From Paeniglutamicibacter terrestris (GTDB taxonomy: Bacteria > Actinomycetota > Actinomycetes > Actinomycetales > Micrococcaceae): DNA of 64,000 nt. Positions 1 through 8,566 of this stretch are shown here, in pieces. The stretch's first letter is position 1, and each line of letters begins with the position of its first letter. The notes under the pieces are model-generated. The model was given only the letters and a program-made list of their open reading frames with translations, was not told the origin of the DNA and did not search any database. Location: the NCBI RefSeq assembly GCF_012271785.1, contig NZ_JAAWVT010000003.1, positions 186,001 through 250,000 of the forward strand. The letters run 5' to 3'. The position numbers and the translations under genes were made by a program.

Positions 1-2
1 AA

Positions 3-338
<336 letters not shown>

Positions 339-362
339 GTCCTGATCTAACCGCTTCAGCTC

Positions 363-401
363 AAGGGCGCCAGCATCCCACCACGGGAAGCTGGCGCCCT
401 T
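363..401 (+). terminator. Intrinsic terminator after nrdF
   Basis: Two perfectly complementary 12-base arms (AAGGGCGCCAGC at 363-374 and its complement at 390-401) enclose a 15-base loop, and the right arm runs into TTTGCTGTT. The hairpin lies 25 bases after the nrdF stop and about 50 bases before the end of the next gene on the opposite strand, so it could also stop leftward transcription. Confidence 0.8.
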
Positions 402-454
402 TGCTGTTGCCAGCTAGCTAGCTGGCTGAACCATGGCCATGACGATGGCAATAT

Positions 455-859
455 CTACGCGTCCACGTCCGCAGCGCTGGCGGCAGCATAATTTGGGGTG
501 AGCGCGGAAAACGCGCACAGCCAGCCGGCTGAGCGATGAATGAAGGTTTCTGTCACCCATTCATCGGCGGTGAAAGGGACGCCGCGCCAGCTGCCCCTAT
601 TGGTGCCGTGGGCCAGGACCACCGCCACGTCACCATAGACACGTGCCTCAAGGACCTCAAAGGCCATTTCGGAGTGGCTCAGCTGTCCAGATTCGACCGC
701 CGCCAAGAAATCGGCCCTTTTCCCAGGGCCTCCTTCCGGCGTGACCATAACCCAGTCCGGCTCTGCGAATGACCCGATCAGTGGGGCATCGTTGGCCACG
801 ATCGCTTCGGCCCACCGATCGAGAAGATCTTGGAATGATGCGAGGCTATCAGTTTCCAT
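455..859 (-). CDS. SnoaL-like / DUF4440 domain protein
   Basis: The 134-residue protein has the size and pattern of a single NTF2-like (SnoaL/DUF4440) alpha+beta cone domain. An N-terminal helix containing LLDRWAEAIVANDAPLIGSF is followed by a WVMVTPEGG strand, a DVAVVLAHG strand and a C-terminal WVTETFIHRSAGWLCAFS strand pair. Members of this fold bind small ligands, and some are enzymes; no catalytic residues can be named from the sequence alone. It has its own start 50 bases left of the next leftward gene's stop, so it may share that gene's transcript. Function unknown beyond the fold. Confidence 0.75.
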   Translation of the reverse strand: METDSLASFQDLLDRWAEAIVANDAPLIGSFAEPDWVMVTPEGGPGKRADFLAAVESGQLSHSEMAFEVLEARVYGDVAVVLAHGTNRGSWRGVPFTADEWVTETFIHRSAGWLCAFSALTPNYAAASAADVDA

Positions 860-909
860 GTGATCAGTATGGGCTGGGCCCGGGGCCCGGGCAATGCCGT
901 GTGCAGCGA

Positions 910-1509
910 TTAGTCGGTGCTTGACTTCTTAGTGGGCCTGGCGCGCACATGCATTCGTTCTCCCTGCGGGCCAAAGAGGGTCAGGAATTCCACGGCTTGC
1001 TCATCGGCTCGTCCGAACCAATGCGGGGTGCGGGTATTAAACTCGGCCGCCTCGCCAGCGGGCAAAACGATGTCATGTTCGCCGAGGCACAGCCGTAACT
1101 TTCCCTTCAGCACATAGAGCCACTCGTAGCCTTCGTGGACTTGCAAGTCGGGAACCGAGCGACTGCTGCCGGCCGGAAGGACGTTCTTGAAGGCCTGTAG
1201 TCCTCCGCCTGAATCCTTGCTCAGCGGCAAGATCGTCATGCCGTGGCGTTCGATGGGCTTGATGTGGATGCGAGGGTCTCCCGTCTGTGGTGCTCCCACC
1301 AGATCATCGAGCGGAACCCCGTGGGCGCGGGCCAAGGGAAGTAGTTGCTCGAGGGTGGGGCGGCGTTGGCCCGATTCAAGACGCGAGAGCGTGCTCAGCG
1401 AGATCCCACTGAGTGCCGAGAGTTCCTGAAGCGTCAGGTTGTTTCCGGTACGCAGCGCCTTCAAGCGAGGGCCAACGCGGGAGAGAGTGTCATCGATGTC
1501 CTGATCCAT
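910..1509 (-). CDS. XRE-family transcriptional regulator with C-terminal cupin domain
   Basis: A 199-residue two-domain regulator. Residues about 13-65 form a Cro/C1-type helix-turn-helix (LTLQELSALSGISLSTLSRLE is the core). The C-terminal half is a cupin barrel with the conserved HEGYEWLYVLKGKL and later TPHWF segments, expected to sense a small ligand or metal. The ATG at 1509 is chosen because it follows GGGAAT at a reasonable distance; an ATG six codons upstream at 1527 is possible but lies inside the palindrome described below. The gene is divergent from the thioredoxin-reductase-like gene at 1621, a pairing common in actinobacteria, so it probably controls that gene and itself. The effector is unknown. 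Confidence 0.88.
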   Translation of the reverse strand: MDQDIDDTLSRVGPRLKALRTGNNLTLQELSALSGISLSTLSRLESGQRRPTLEQLLPLARAHGVPLDDLVGAPQTGDPRIHIKPIERHGMTILPLSKDSGGGLQAFKNVLPAGSSRSVPDLQVHEGYEWLYVLKGKLRLCLGEHDIVLPAGEAAEFNTRTPHWFGRADEQAVEFLTLFGPQGERMHVRARPTKKSSTD

Positions 1510-1516
1510 ATTCCCA

Positions 1517-1535
1517 TTTTGCCACATTAGCAAAA
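1517..1535. promoter_or_regulatory. Candidate operator in the XRE / oxidoreductase divergent region
   Basis: TTTTGC and GCAAAA face each other across seven bases (1517-1522 and 1530-1535), and a further TTTGCC half-site follows at about 1539. The element sits in the 111-bp gap between two divergent starts, just upstream of the regulator's start codon, where an autorepressor would bind. This is read from symmetry and position only. Confidence 0.45.
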
Positions 1536-1620
1536 ATGTTTGCCATCTTTTGTGGGTTGGGCGCACGCTTAAAGAGCGCAAGCACGGGGCTTGGCAAGCG
1601 AAGCAATCGGAGAAAATCCC

Positions 1621-2583
1621 ATGAACACGAACGAGAATTTTTATGATGTGGCCATCATTGGTGGGGGAGCGGCGGGACTGGCTGCGGCCCAAGCGCTGGG
1701 CCGTTCACGTCGCAGCGTCGTGGTGATTGATGCGGGCCAGCCACGCAACGCTGTGGCGAAGGGAGTCCACAACTTCTTGACGCGCGATGGGGTTCCCCCG
1801 CTCGAGTTACTCCGCCTGGGGCGCGAGGAACTAGCGCCCTACGGGACCGAGTTCCGCTTTACCCGAGCCACGAGTTACTCCCGGGGCGTAGAGAACTTCG
1901 AGGTTACCCTCGAAGAGGGTGCAGTGGTTACGGCGGGGCGCATTATTTTGGCCGCTGGCATCCGCGACACCCTGCCAGAGATTGACGGTCTGGAGGCCTT
2001 TTGGGGCAAAAATGTGCTCCATTGCCCCTACTGTCACGGCTGGGAAGTCCAGGACCAAAACATCGCCGTCCTTGATAGTGAGTTCGCGATCCACCAGGCC
2101 CTGATGTTTAGGCAGCTCAGCGACAGCATCACCCTCTATGTGGCTCCGGGTCGGGAGATCGAGGCGAGCGAGCTTGAAAAGCTGAAGGCCCGTGGCATCA
2201 AGATCGTAGAACGCGAGATCATTGCGGTCCGCGGTAGCGATAATCACCTGACCCACCTTGGTTTTGCCGATGGCACCGAGGACCAGGTGGACGCCCTGGT
2301 GATCATGCCGCGCTTCAGCGCAGAAATCCCCGGCCTCACCGAGCTGGGACTTCAAACGACGGATCACCCATCGGGGATTGGCACCTATGTGTCAACCGAT
2401 GAGTTTGGCAAGACCGAGGTGCCGGGTCTCTGGGTAGCCGGCAGTTTGCGTGAGCCCATGGCACAAGTGGTCTTGGCCGCGGGGGATGGCCTGCGGGTCG
2501 GGGCGATGGTGAACGCGGATATCATCGAATCCGATATTCAGCGGGACCTCACCGCCCATCGGGCCGCTTTGCCGGTCAGCTAA
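1621..2583 (+). CDS. FAD-dependent oxidoreductase of the thioredoxin-reductase type
   Basis: The 320-residue protein has an N-terminal FAD-binding GGGAAG motif at residues 14-19, a CxxC pair (CPYCHGWE, Cys135 and Cys138), and a C-terminal GLWVAGSLREPMAQVVLAAGDG segment typical of the second FAD contact. It is therefore a low-molecular-weight thioredoxin-reductase-like flavoprotein, which would move electrons from NAD(P)H through FAD to the cysteine pair. The His-Gly-Trp after the CxxC differs from classical TrxB (CATC) and marks a TrxB-like subgroup whose partner is unknown. GGAG lies about ten bases before the ATG at 1621. The divergent XRE-cupin gene is its likely regulator. It should not be assumed to be the main thioredoxin reductase. 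Confidence 0.85.
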   Translation: MNTNENFYDVAIIGGGAAGLAAAQALGRSRRSVVVIDAGQPRNAVAKGVHNFLTRDGVPPLELLRLGREELAPYGTEFRFTRATSYSRGVENFEVTLEEGAVVTAGRIILAAGIRDTLPEIDGLEAFWGKNVLHCPYCHGWEVQDQNIAVLDSEFAIHQALMFRQLSDSITLYVAPGREIEASELEKLKARGIKIVEREIIAVRGSDNHLTHLGFADGTEDQVDALVIMPRFSAEIPGLTELGLQTTDHPSGIGTYVSTDEFGKTEVPGLWVAGSLREPMAQVVLAAGDGLRVGAMVNADIIESDIQRDLTAHRAALPVS

Positions 2584-2626
2584 GGTGTGGTGCTGACGCC
2601 AAGCCCGTGGCGACAGCACCACACTC

Positions 2627-4351
2627 TTAGAAGAGCTGGCGCCAGTTGGTGGCTGCCAGATCCAGCAGCTCGTCACCCTTCCCGGACATCACCGTACGGA
2701 CGGCATAGAGCGCAAAGCCCTTGGCCTGTTCGGCGCTGATGGCTGGAGGCATCGAGAGCTCCTGCCGATCGGTCACCACATCGATGAGGGCAGGCCCATC
2801 GTGGGCCAGCGCCTGAGCCAAGGTGGACTTCAGATTTCTTGAGTCCTCCACCCGGAAGCCACGGATCCCCATGGCCGTGGCGACATCGGCGAAGTTCGGG
2901 TTGGCCAGATCGGTGGCGAAGGTGACGAACCCCGCTGCCTTCATCTCCAACTCCACGAAGTTCAGTGAGGAGTTGTTAAAGACCACGATCTTCACCGGCA
3001 GCTTGGATTGCACCAGTGTGAGTAAATCACCCATGAGCATGGCCAGGCCTCCATCACCGGAAAGCGTGATCACCTGGCGCTGCGGGTCCGAGGCCTGGAC
3101 GCCGATGGCTTGCGGGATGGAATTGGCCATGGTGCCGTGATTGAAGGATCCGAGTAGCCGACGCTTGCCGTTCATTCTCAGGTAGCGGGCGGCCCAGACC
3201 ACCGGGGAGCCCACGTCGGCCAGAAATACCGCGTCCTCCTGAGCCAGCTCGTCCAGCGTGCGCGCCAGATATTGTGGGTGAATTTTTGCCCCCTTGCGTG
3301 CGGGGGTGGCCAGTTCATCAAGCTTCTCGCGGGTCTTGCGGTAGTGCTTCTGCGCATCCTCGAGATGCGAGGTTCTTCCCTTGGGCTCCAGTAGCGGGGT
3401 CAATACCTCCAGGGTGTCAGCGACGGTGCCTACCAACCCGATGTCGATGGGTGTCCGCCGGCCCAGCTGCTCACCGCGGACATCAACCTGGATGATTTTG
3501 GCATCCTTGGGGTAAAACTGTTGGTACGGGAAATCCGTCCCCAGCAGCACGATGGTGTCCGCTGCGTCCATGGCCCGGTAGCCGGAGGCAAAACCGAGCA
3601 ACCCGGTCATCCCGACGTCGTAGGGATTGTTGTATTCGATGTGTTCCTTGCCGCGCAGGGCGTGCACAATCGGTGCGCCGAGGCGCTGCGCGAAGTTCAC
3701 CACCTGGGTGTGTGCTCCCGCTACTCCGGCTCCGGCCAGGATGGTGACCCGCTGGGCGGAATTGAGCAGCGTGGCAGCCCGTGCCAGGTCCTCGGGGTGC
3801 GGCAGCACCGCCGAGCGGCTGGGCGTGATCACCGATACCGCGGTGCTCTTGGCCTCGGCCAGGGCTACGTCACCGGGCATGATCAGTACCGCAACTCCGC
3901 GGCGCTCAATGGCAGTGCGCATGGCAATTTCTAAGAGCCGCGGCATCTGCTCCGGGGATGAGACGGTCTCGCAGAACACGCTGGCCTCGCGGAAAAGTTC
4001 CGCCGGGTGCGTTTCTTGGAAGTAGTTGCTGCCAATTTCCGAGGTGGGGATGTGTGCGGCGATGGCCAGGACCGGTACACGGTTGCGGTTCGCATCGTAG
4101 AGTCCGTTGATCAGGTGCAGGTTTCCGGGCCCACAGCTGCCCGCGCAGACAGTGAGGTTCCCGGTCATTTCCGCCTCGGCGCCGGCGGCAAAGGCAGCCG
4201 TCTCCTCATGCCTGACGCCCAGCCAGGAGATGGACCCGTCCTTACGCATGGCGTCGGTGAGTCCGTTCAGGGAATCACCGGCCACACCGTAGATCCGCTT
4301 GACCCCGTTGGCCTTGAGCGTGGCAATCATGGTTTCGGCAATCGTGGTCAT
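2627..4351 (-). CDS. poxB: Pyruvate dehydrogenase (quinone) / pyruvate oxidase, ThDP-dependent
   Basis: A 574-residue thiamine-diphosphate enzyme, close in length to E. coli PoxB (572). It should decarboxylate pyruvate to acetate and CO2, passing electrons through FAD to membrane quinone. Domain order is as expected: an N-terminal PYR domain with the activating Glu in GVRHEETAAFAAG (about residue 49-50), a central FAD-binding domain, and a C-terminal PP domain with SGDGG at 431-435 followed by the NN that binds ThDP and Mg. The C-terminal extension VRTVMSGKGDELLDL matches the membrane/quinone-interaction region of PoxB-type enzymes. Related acetolactate synthases are excluded by overall pattern. 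It is a monocistronic gene, convergent with the oxidoreductase gene. Confidence 0.9.
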   Translation of the reverse strand: MTTIAETMIATLKANGVKRIYGVAGDSLNGLTDAMRKDGSISWLGVRHEETAAFAAGAEAEMTGNLTVCAGSCGPGNLHLINGLYDANRNRVPVLAIAAHIPTSEIGSNYFQETHPAELFREASVFCETVSSPEQMPRLLEIAMRTAIERRGVAVLIMPGDVALAEAKSTAVSVITPSRSAVLPHPEDLARAATLLNSAQRVTILAGAGVAGAHTQVVNFAQRLGAPIVHALRGKEHIEYNNPYDVGMTGLLGFASGYRAMDAADTIVLLGTDFPYQQFYPKDAKIIQVDVRGEQLGRRTPIDIGLVGTVADTLEVLTPLLEPKGRTSHLEDAQKHYRKTREKLDELATPARKGAKIHPQYLARTLDELAQEDAVFLADVGSPVVWAARYLRMNGKRRLLGSFNHGTMANSIPQAIGVQASDPQRQVITLSGDGGLAMLMGDLLTLVQSKLPVKIVVFNNSSLNFVELEMKAAGFVTFATDLANPNFADVATAMGIRGFRVEDSRNLKSTLAQALAHDGPALIDVVTDRQELSMPPAISAEQAKGFALYAVRTVMSGKGDELLDLAATNWRQLF

Positions 4352-4549
4352 CGGTATCTCTTCCTAACGGTCCGGACGATTCTTCTTCACCCTACGTGCC
4401 CCGGCGCTGGCGCGGCTAGTGAGAAAGACCAGAGCGCTGGGTGTGTCGTGCAGCACTGCTGATGGTGGTGTGTCTTGCGTCGGCCACTAGGCTGGTTTCA
4501 GACATACCAGTGCGGCAATACCGCGCAAGAGCAACAAGGAACGGAAATC

Positions 4550-5380
4550 ATGACGCACACCTCGACCGGGCAGAATCTAGACGAACTCGCGGTGGGCGAT
4601 TTCTACTACGAAGCAACGGGAGAGCAGACCTACCGTTCTACCGTGCATGCGCAGGGTGCGTGGAACGCCCATGAACAACATATGGCCCCGGCCACCGGCA
4701 TTCTGGTGCACGCCCTGGAGAATTTCTCCCCGCGGCAGGATATGCGCATGGCGCGGGTGAGCCTGGATATTCTGGGGATCATCGCGGGCGGAGAATTTGA
4801 GGTGCAAACCCGGATGATCCGCCCGGGACGAACCATCGAACTCATCGAGGCGCAGATGATCTCCGGCGGGCGGACCTGCATCATCGCGAGGGCCTGGCGC
4901 CTGGCCACACTGGACAGCTCGGCAGTGGCTGCCATCGAGGATGCAGCGGTGATCCATCCCGAAGAGCTGGAAACCTTCGCCGGGATGTCGCCGTGGCCCG
5001 GGGGCTACATTCGGGGACTAGAGTTCCGCTCTGCCCTGGGGCATCGCCCGGGTAAGGGTGTGGTGTGGATGCGCAATGACTTCGAGATGGTCGCGGGCCT
5101 ACCGACCTCGGACCTCACACGGTTGCTGGGGATGGTGGACACCGCCAATGGGGTCGCTCCGCGCGTGGCACCGGGTCCCGACTCATGGATGTTCCCCAAT
5201 GTAGATCTGCAGATTCACCTGCACCGTGCTCCGGTAGGGAAATGGTTGGGTGTTGATGTGCGGCAGAGTTACGGCACCGACGGCATCGGGTTAACCAGCG
5301 CGGTGCTGCACGATGTGCATGGCCCATTTGGGCGCAGCGAACAAATCCTCACGGTGCGCCCCCTGCCGGCACTGAAGTAG
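4550..5380 (+). CDS. Acyl-CoA thioesterase-like (double hotdog) protein
   Basis: The 276-residue protein resembles the TesB / 4HBT_3 thioesterase group. Its N-terminal half contains HMAPATGILVHALENF and the strand pattern RMARVSLDILGIIAGGEFEVQTRMIRPGRT; the C-terminal half contains PNVDLQIHLHRAPVGKWLGVDVRQSYGTDGIGL, the usual end of the second hotdog. Proteins of this type hydrolyse acyl-CoA or act as non-enzymatic hotdog proteins. The start at 4550 follows GGAACGGA; an in-frame ATG 25 codons upstream lacks a ribosome site and would add unconserved residues. Substrate is unknown. Confidence 0.75.
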   Translation: MTHTSTGQNLDELAVGDFYYEATGEQTYRSTVHAQGAWNAHEQHMAPATGILVHALENFSPRQDMRMARVSLDILGIIAGGEFEVQTRMIRPGRTIELIEAQMISGGRTCIIARAWRLATLDSSAVAAIEDAAVIHPEELETFAGMSPWPGGYIRGLEFRSALGHRPGKGVVWMRNDFEMVAGLPTSDLTRLLGMVDTANGVAPRVAPGPDSWMFPNVDLQIHLHRAPVGKWLGVDVRQSYGTDGIGLTSAVLHDVHGPFGRSEQILTVRPLPALK

Positions 5381-5400
5381 CATTTGTGGCCACCGCCCGG

Positions 5401-6015
5401 TTAGGCCGAGGTGGTGGCCACCAGTAGCTCCTTGAGTTGTCGCTTCTTCATCGGGGTGAAGCCGGCTTCCAGATGCCGGGCGCGGATCTGACGGTCCGCC
5501 CGGTAGAGCGCATATCCGCGTTGGAGCAGGAAAATAATGGGCTTGCGGCGTTCGCGTACATCACGCACAAAGCGGCGAATGGCCGTGGAGAGGGCCGAAA
5601 CTTCGATGTAGTAGGCCTGCACCGGAACATCAAGGCGCTTGAGCGGAGCCAAGATTTCGGAGACGAAGATTCCCTCGGCCAGCAGTGGGCCGCCATTAAG
5701 TTCCACCGGATGGGTGCCATCGTAGCTGGAGGTACTGATCGAGTAATTGGGCACCTGGGTTGTCCCGGATTCCAATAATTCGATCAGTGCGTCAACCGCG
5801 GTATCGCAATTCCAGGTTCCGGCGTGATCCCAGTCGACTTCCCCGTAGTCGGTACGCGGTAGTGGCGTGGTGACGGAGTCCTCGGAGAGCTCGCGGTAGA
5901 AATTATCGAGCTCCATATGGGGACGGCCGAAGCGGTCGGCAAGGTACGACTTTCCGGATCCGGAGGCCCCGCCCAGCAAAATGAGGGGTGTATGTTGTTT
6001 CGGCACGACATCCAT
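5401..6015 (-). CDS. P-loop nucleoside/uridine kinase-like ATP-binding protein
   Basis: A 204-residue kinase-like protein with a Walker A loop GGASGSGKS at residues 15-23, an LDNFYREL segment like the substrate-binding DDFY region of uridine/pantothenate kinases, DYGEVDWDHAGTWN, and an Arg-rich lid (IRRFVRDVRERRKP). These features place it among the uridine kinase / phosphoribulokinase-like P-loop enzymes. The exact phosphate acceptor cannot be read from the sequence. It is divergent from the lipoate-ligase-like gene, with only 37 bases between starts, so the two promoters must overlap or one transcript is nearly leaderless. Confidence 0.8.
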   Translation of the reverse strand: MDVVPKQHTPLILLGGASGSGKSYLADRFGRPHMELDNFYRELSEDSVTTPLPRTDYGEVDWDHAGTWNCDTAVDALIELLESGTTQVPNYSISTSSYDGTHPVELNGGPLLAEGIFVSEILAPLKRLDVPVQAYYIEVSALSTAIRRFVRDVRERRKPIIFLLQRGYALYRADRQIRARHLEAGFTPMKKRQLKELLVATTSA

Positions 6016-6052
6016 TATTCACCGCGGGGCATCCGGACCTAGAATCGAGCGC

Positions 6053-6790
6053 ATGAGTCTCTGGAATTCCGATGCCGATCACGCCTTGAATATTCGCATC
6101 GCCGAACCTTCCGGAGATCCGGAAGCCGATTTGTTGGCAGGCATCACCTTGCTCGAATCCGTACGTGATGCCCACGCGCCAGCGACGCTGCGGATTTATC
6201 GGCCGGATCCGACCTTAGCCTTTGGACAACGCGATGTCCGTCTGGATGGTTACGACCAAGCGGTTCAACGTGCGCGCCACCATGGGTTTGTCCCGGTGGT
6301 CCGTAAAGCAGGGGGCCGCGCCGCGGCATATCACCGCGGAACGGTGATTGTTGATCATGTGGAGCCCGCCGCCGAGGCCATGCTGGGGCACCAGCTGCGC
6401 TTTAAGGCATTAGGCACGCTATACGCCGATGCCCTGCGCCGCGGGGGAATCGATGCCCGGGTGGGTGAGATTCCGGGGGAGTACTGTGCCGGGGAATACA
6501 GCGTGCACGGCGTGCCTGGCTTGGCCTCCCCGACGCAGCATCGCATCAAGCTGGTGGGCACCGCCCAACGAGTGGTCTCCGGGGCCTGGTTGTTTTCCAG
6601 CGTGTTTGTGATTGAGGATTCCACACCCATCCGCCTGGTGCTGGACGATGTTTATCAGCACCTGGGAATCGCGATGGATCAGGCCACCGCCGGCGCCGCC
6701 GAGGACCTCGTGCCTGACTATAAAACGGAAACGTTCATCACCGATCTTTTGGCCGAGTATGCGCTGCACACGGAGCTGAGCTACAGCTAG
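6053..6790 (+). CDS. Lipoate--protein ligase family protein
   Basis: The 245-residue protein belongs to the biotin/lipoate ligase (BPL_LplA_LipB) fold. It shows the family core: FGQRDVRLDGYDQAV, VVRKAGGRAAAYHRGTVIVDH (equivalent to the RRxGGG-H motif) and, later, a lysine in QHRIKLVGTAQRVV, which normally contacts the acyl-adenylate. Such proteins transfer lipoyl or octanoyl groups to 2-oxoacid dehydrogenase or glycine-cleavage subunits. It lacks obvious neighbours from lipoate metabolism. The start at 6053 is preferred because the upstream in-frame ATG would overlap the divergent kinase gene. Confidence 0.82.
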   Translation: MSLWNSDADHALNIRIAEPSGDPEADLLAGITLLESVRDAHAPATLRIYRPDPTLAFGQRDVRLDGYDQAVQRARHHGFVPVVRKAGGRAAAYHRGTVIVDHVEPAAEAMLGHQLRFKALGTLYADALRRGGIDARVGEIPGEYCAGEYSVHGVPGLASPTQHRIKLVGTAQRVVSGAWLFSSVFVIEDSTPIRLVLDDVYQHLGIAMDQATAGAAEDLVPDYKTETFITDLLAEYALHTELSYS

Positions 6791-6810
6791 ACATGGCTCG
6801 CGGATGAGTT

Positions 6811-7110
6811 TTAGCGCTGGCGCTTGCCCAGCCGTAATCCTGCCCAAAACGCTGCCGCGCAACACGCGATGGCCAGTAGCAGGTAGCCGGCGATCTCCGC
6901 GGGAGCAAGAAAATACAGGCCAGATAGGAAGGTCGTGTCACTCAGTGGTGCGTAGCCAGCGAAGCCAAAGTCTACTTCCTTGTCCCGCGTTGTCCATAGG
7001 GACACCAGACCTGCTACCAGAGCCACCACCGCGATGATTCCGGCGAGCGCGGGGAGGCGGCGTCTAGGGAAGCGCTGATGCGGTGGCGGTGGGCTCTGAA
7101 AATCGTCCAT
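6811..7110 (-). CDS. Small hypothetical membrane protein
   Basis: A 99-residue protein not assigned to a family. It begins with a Pro-rich cytoplasmic stretch (MDDFQSPPPPHQRFPRRR), then has two hydrophobic spans: LPALAGIIAVVALVAGLVSLW (about residues 19-39) and one near AEIAGYLLLAIACCAAAFWAGL (about 71-92). It ends in a basic tail (RLGKRQR). The pattern predicts two membrane helices with both termini inside and a short outside loop. The start at 7110 is the ATG just before the Pro-rich stretch; there is no strong ribosome site, and a much longer upstream reading is Arg-rich and unlikely. It ends 20 bases from the convergent ligase gene. Confidence 0.6.
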   Translation of the reverse strand: MDDFQSPPPPHQRFPRRRLPALAGIIAVVALVAGLVSLWTTRDKEVDFGFAGYAPLSDTTFLSGLYFLAPAEIAGYLLLAIACCAAAFWAGLRLGKRQR

Positions 7111-7219
7111 GGGGATGAGTATGTCACGCAGGCGTGCACAAAAGTGCTGGTGGGCCCTCGTTTCGCGGTTTCTTGCGGTTGCTGACTGTCCGTGCACACC
7201 CCGTCTGCAGGACTGTGCA

Positions 7220-7277
7220 TTGCGTTGTGCCCCGGGGCGGGTAATACTCGGCCTCATGCATTGTGCATGAGCCGAGT
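7220..7277 (+). promoter_or_regulatory. Promoter and palindromic operator of the leader ORF / alcohol dehydrogenase
   Basis: TTGCGT (7220-7225) and TAATAC (7242-7247), 16 bases apart, look like -35 and -10 boxes. From 7246 to 7277 runs a near-perfect inverted repeat: ACTCGGCCTCATGCA, three bases, then TGCATGAGCCGAGT. The only asymmetry is one extra C in the left arm. It covers the expected transcription start, where a repressor would block initiation; as RNA it would form a strong 5' hairpin. No regulator gene lies next to it. Confidence 0.6.
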
Positions 7278-7293
7278 AATGGAGGCAGAACAC

Positions 7294-7377
7294 ATGGCCG
7301 AGAATTTGACACCCACCCGCTATCCGCCGCGGACCACTCCGGTGCGTCATGAGCTGCCCGGCCGGTGCAACGCCTGA
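7294..7377 (+). CDS. Putative 27-codon leader peptide, coupled to the dehydrogenase
   Basis: A short ORF starting MAENLTPTRYPPRTTP and ending RCNA. It has the best ribosome site of the neighbourhood (GGAGG about nine bases before ATG), and its TGA stop overlaps the ATG of the following dehydrogenase (TGATG at 7375-7379), the classic layout of translational coupling. The next gene has no other ribosome site of its own. It may be a regulatory leader peptide, a small protein, or the remnant of a longer N-terminus lost by frameshift; sequence alone does not decide. Confidence 0.5.
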   Translation: MAENLTPTRYPPRTTPVRHELPGRCNA

Positions 7378-8498
7378 TGCGCGCCGCCATCCTGCGCGAG
7401 CTGCCGGGGCCCGGAACCGGCAGCTTTGCCCGCAGCCGACCATTGGTCATCGAGGAGTTGCCCACCCCGGCCCCGCGCGCCGGGGAGGTGGGTGTGGACA
7501 TCAGCTATTCCTCGCTGTGCCACTCGGACCTCTCGGTGATCAACGGGTCCAGGCCCCGCCCGCTGCCCATGGCCCTTGGTCACGAGGCGGTCGGACGGAT
7601 CACCGCGTTGGGTGAGGGCGTGGAGCACCTGAAGATCGGCAACAAGGTAGTGCTGGTCTTTGTGCCGGGATGTGGGAACTGTCGTGCCTGCACGGCCGGG
7701 CGCCCCGCCCTGTGTCACCGGGCAGCGGTGAGCAACACCGCCGGGGATTTGCTCCATGGTCCGGCGCTGCTGCGTGGGGCAGGCGGGGAGCGGATCAACC
7801 ACCACCTAGGAGTTTCGGCCTTTGCCGACCACGCGGTGGTGGCCGCCGAATCGGTGGTGCCGATCGATGAGGACGTGCCCGACGAAGTGGCCGCCATGTT
7901 TGGCTGTGCGGTGCTCACCGGCATCGGGGCCATTCGGCACACTGCCGGGCTTGCCGCGGGCCAATCCGTGATCGTCTACGGGCTCGGCGCCGTGGGGTTG
8001 GCAGCGATCATGGGAGCGGTGCTGGTGGGTGCGGGAAGCATCATCGCCATTGACCCCAATACGGCCAAGCACGAACTCGCTCTGGCTGCCGGGGCCACCG
8101 CGGTCGGAACACCCGAGCAGGCGCGGGAGCTGGTGGCTGCGGCCACCGGCGACGGGGTTGACGTGGCGATCGAGGCCTCGGGATCAGCCCGGGTGATCGC
8201 TGAGGCACTGGAGATGCTCACGCGTGGCGGGGCGGTCATCTGTGTGGGGCTGCCGCATCCGGAGGCCGAACTCACGGTGCCGGCGTTAACGTTCGCGGGA
8301 GCGGGCAAACGCCTGCTGGGCTCCTATATGGGAGACGCCCAACCCGCTGCGGACATCGCCTTCTTTATTGACGCCTGGCGTGCCGGAAAGCTGCCGGTGC
8401 ACCTGCTGCACAGCGACACCCGCCCGTTGGAGGACATCAATCAAGCCCTAGACGCGCTCGCCGAGGGCCAAGTTATTCGGAGGCTGCTCAAGCCCTGA
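7377..8498 (+). CDS. Zinc-dependent alcohol dehydrogenase (MDR family)
   Basis: A 373-residue medium-chain dehydrogenase. The catalytic-zinc ligands are visible in SSLCHSDLSV (Cys) and GHEAVG (His-Glu); the structural-zinc Cys cluster is GCGNCRACTAGRPALC. The NAD-binding Rossmann loop is VYGLGAVGLAAIMGA, followed by an Asp in IAIDPN, which suggests NAD rather than NADP. It should oxidise an alcohol or reduce an aldehyde; a role in formaldehyde or aldehyde handling is suggested only by the mycothiol module next door. The start at 7377 overlaps the leader ORF's stop. A 22-bp-arm hairpin ends the unit. Confidence 0.88.
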   Translation: MRAAILRELPGPGTGSFARSRPLVIEELPTPAPRAGEVGVDISYSSLCHSDLSVINGSRPRPLPMALGHEAVGRITALGEGVEHLKIGNKVVLVFVPGCGNCRACTAGRPALCHRAAVSNTAGDLLHGPALLRGAGGERINHHLGVSAFADHAVVAAESVVPIDEDVPDEVAAMFGCAVLTGIGAIRHTAGLAAGQSVIVYGLGAVGLAAIMGAVLVGAGSIIAIDPNTAKHELALAAGATAVGTPEQARELVAAATGDGVDVAIEASGSARVIAEALEMLTRGGAVICVGLPHPEAELTVPALTFAGAGKRLLGSYMGDAQPAADIAFFIDAWRAGKLPVHLLHSDTRPLEDINQALDALAEGQVIRRLLKP

Positions 8499-8502
8499 AA
8501 CG

Positions 8503-8550
8503 CCGGTGGGCGGTGAGGGAACGGTTTCCCGTTCCCTCACCGCCCACCGG
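8503..8550. terminator. Perfect bidirectional hairpin terminator
   Basis: Arms of 22 bases (8503-8524 and 8529-8550, beginning CCGGTGGGCGGTGAGGG) are exactly complementary around a TTTC loop. The element occupies the gap between two convergent genes and can terminate both. It lacks a long T-tract on the right, so it may also act as an RNA 3'-end stabiliser. Confidence 0.8.
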
Positions 8551-8566
8551 TCATTGCCGCGTGTCA

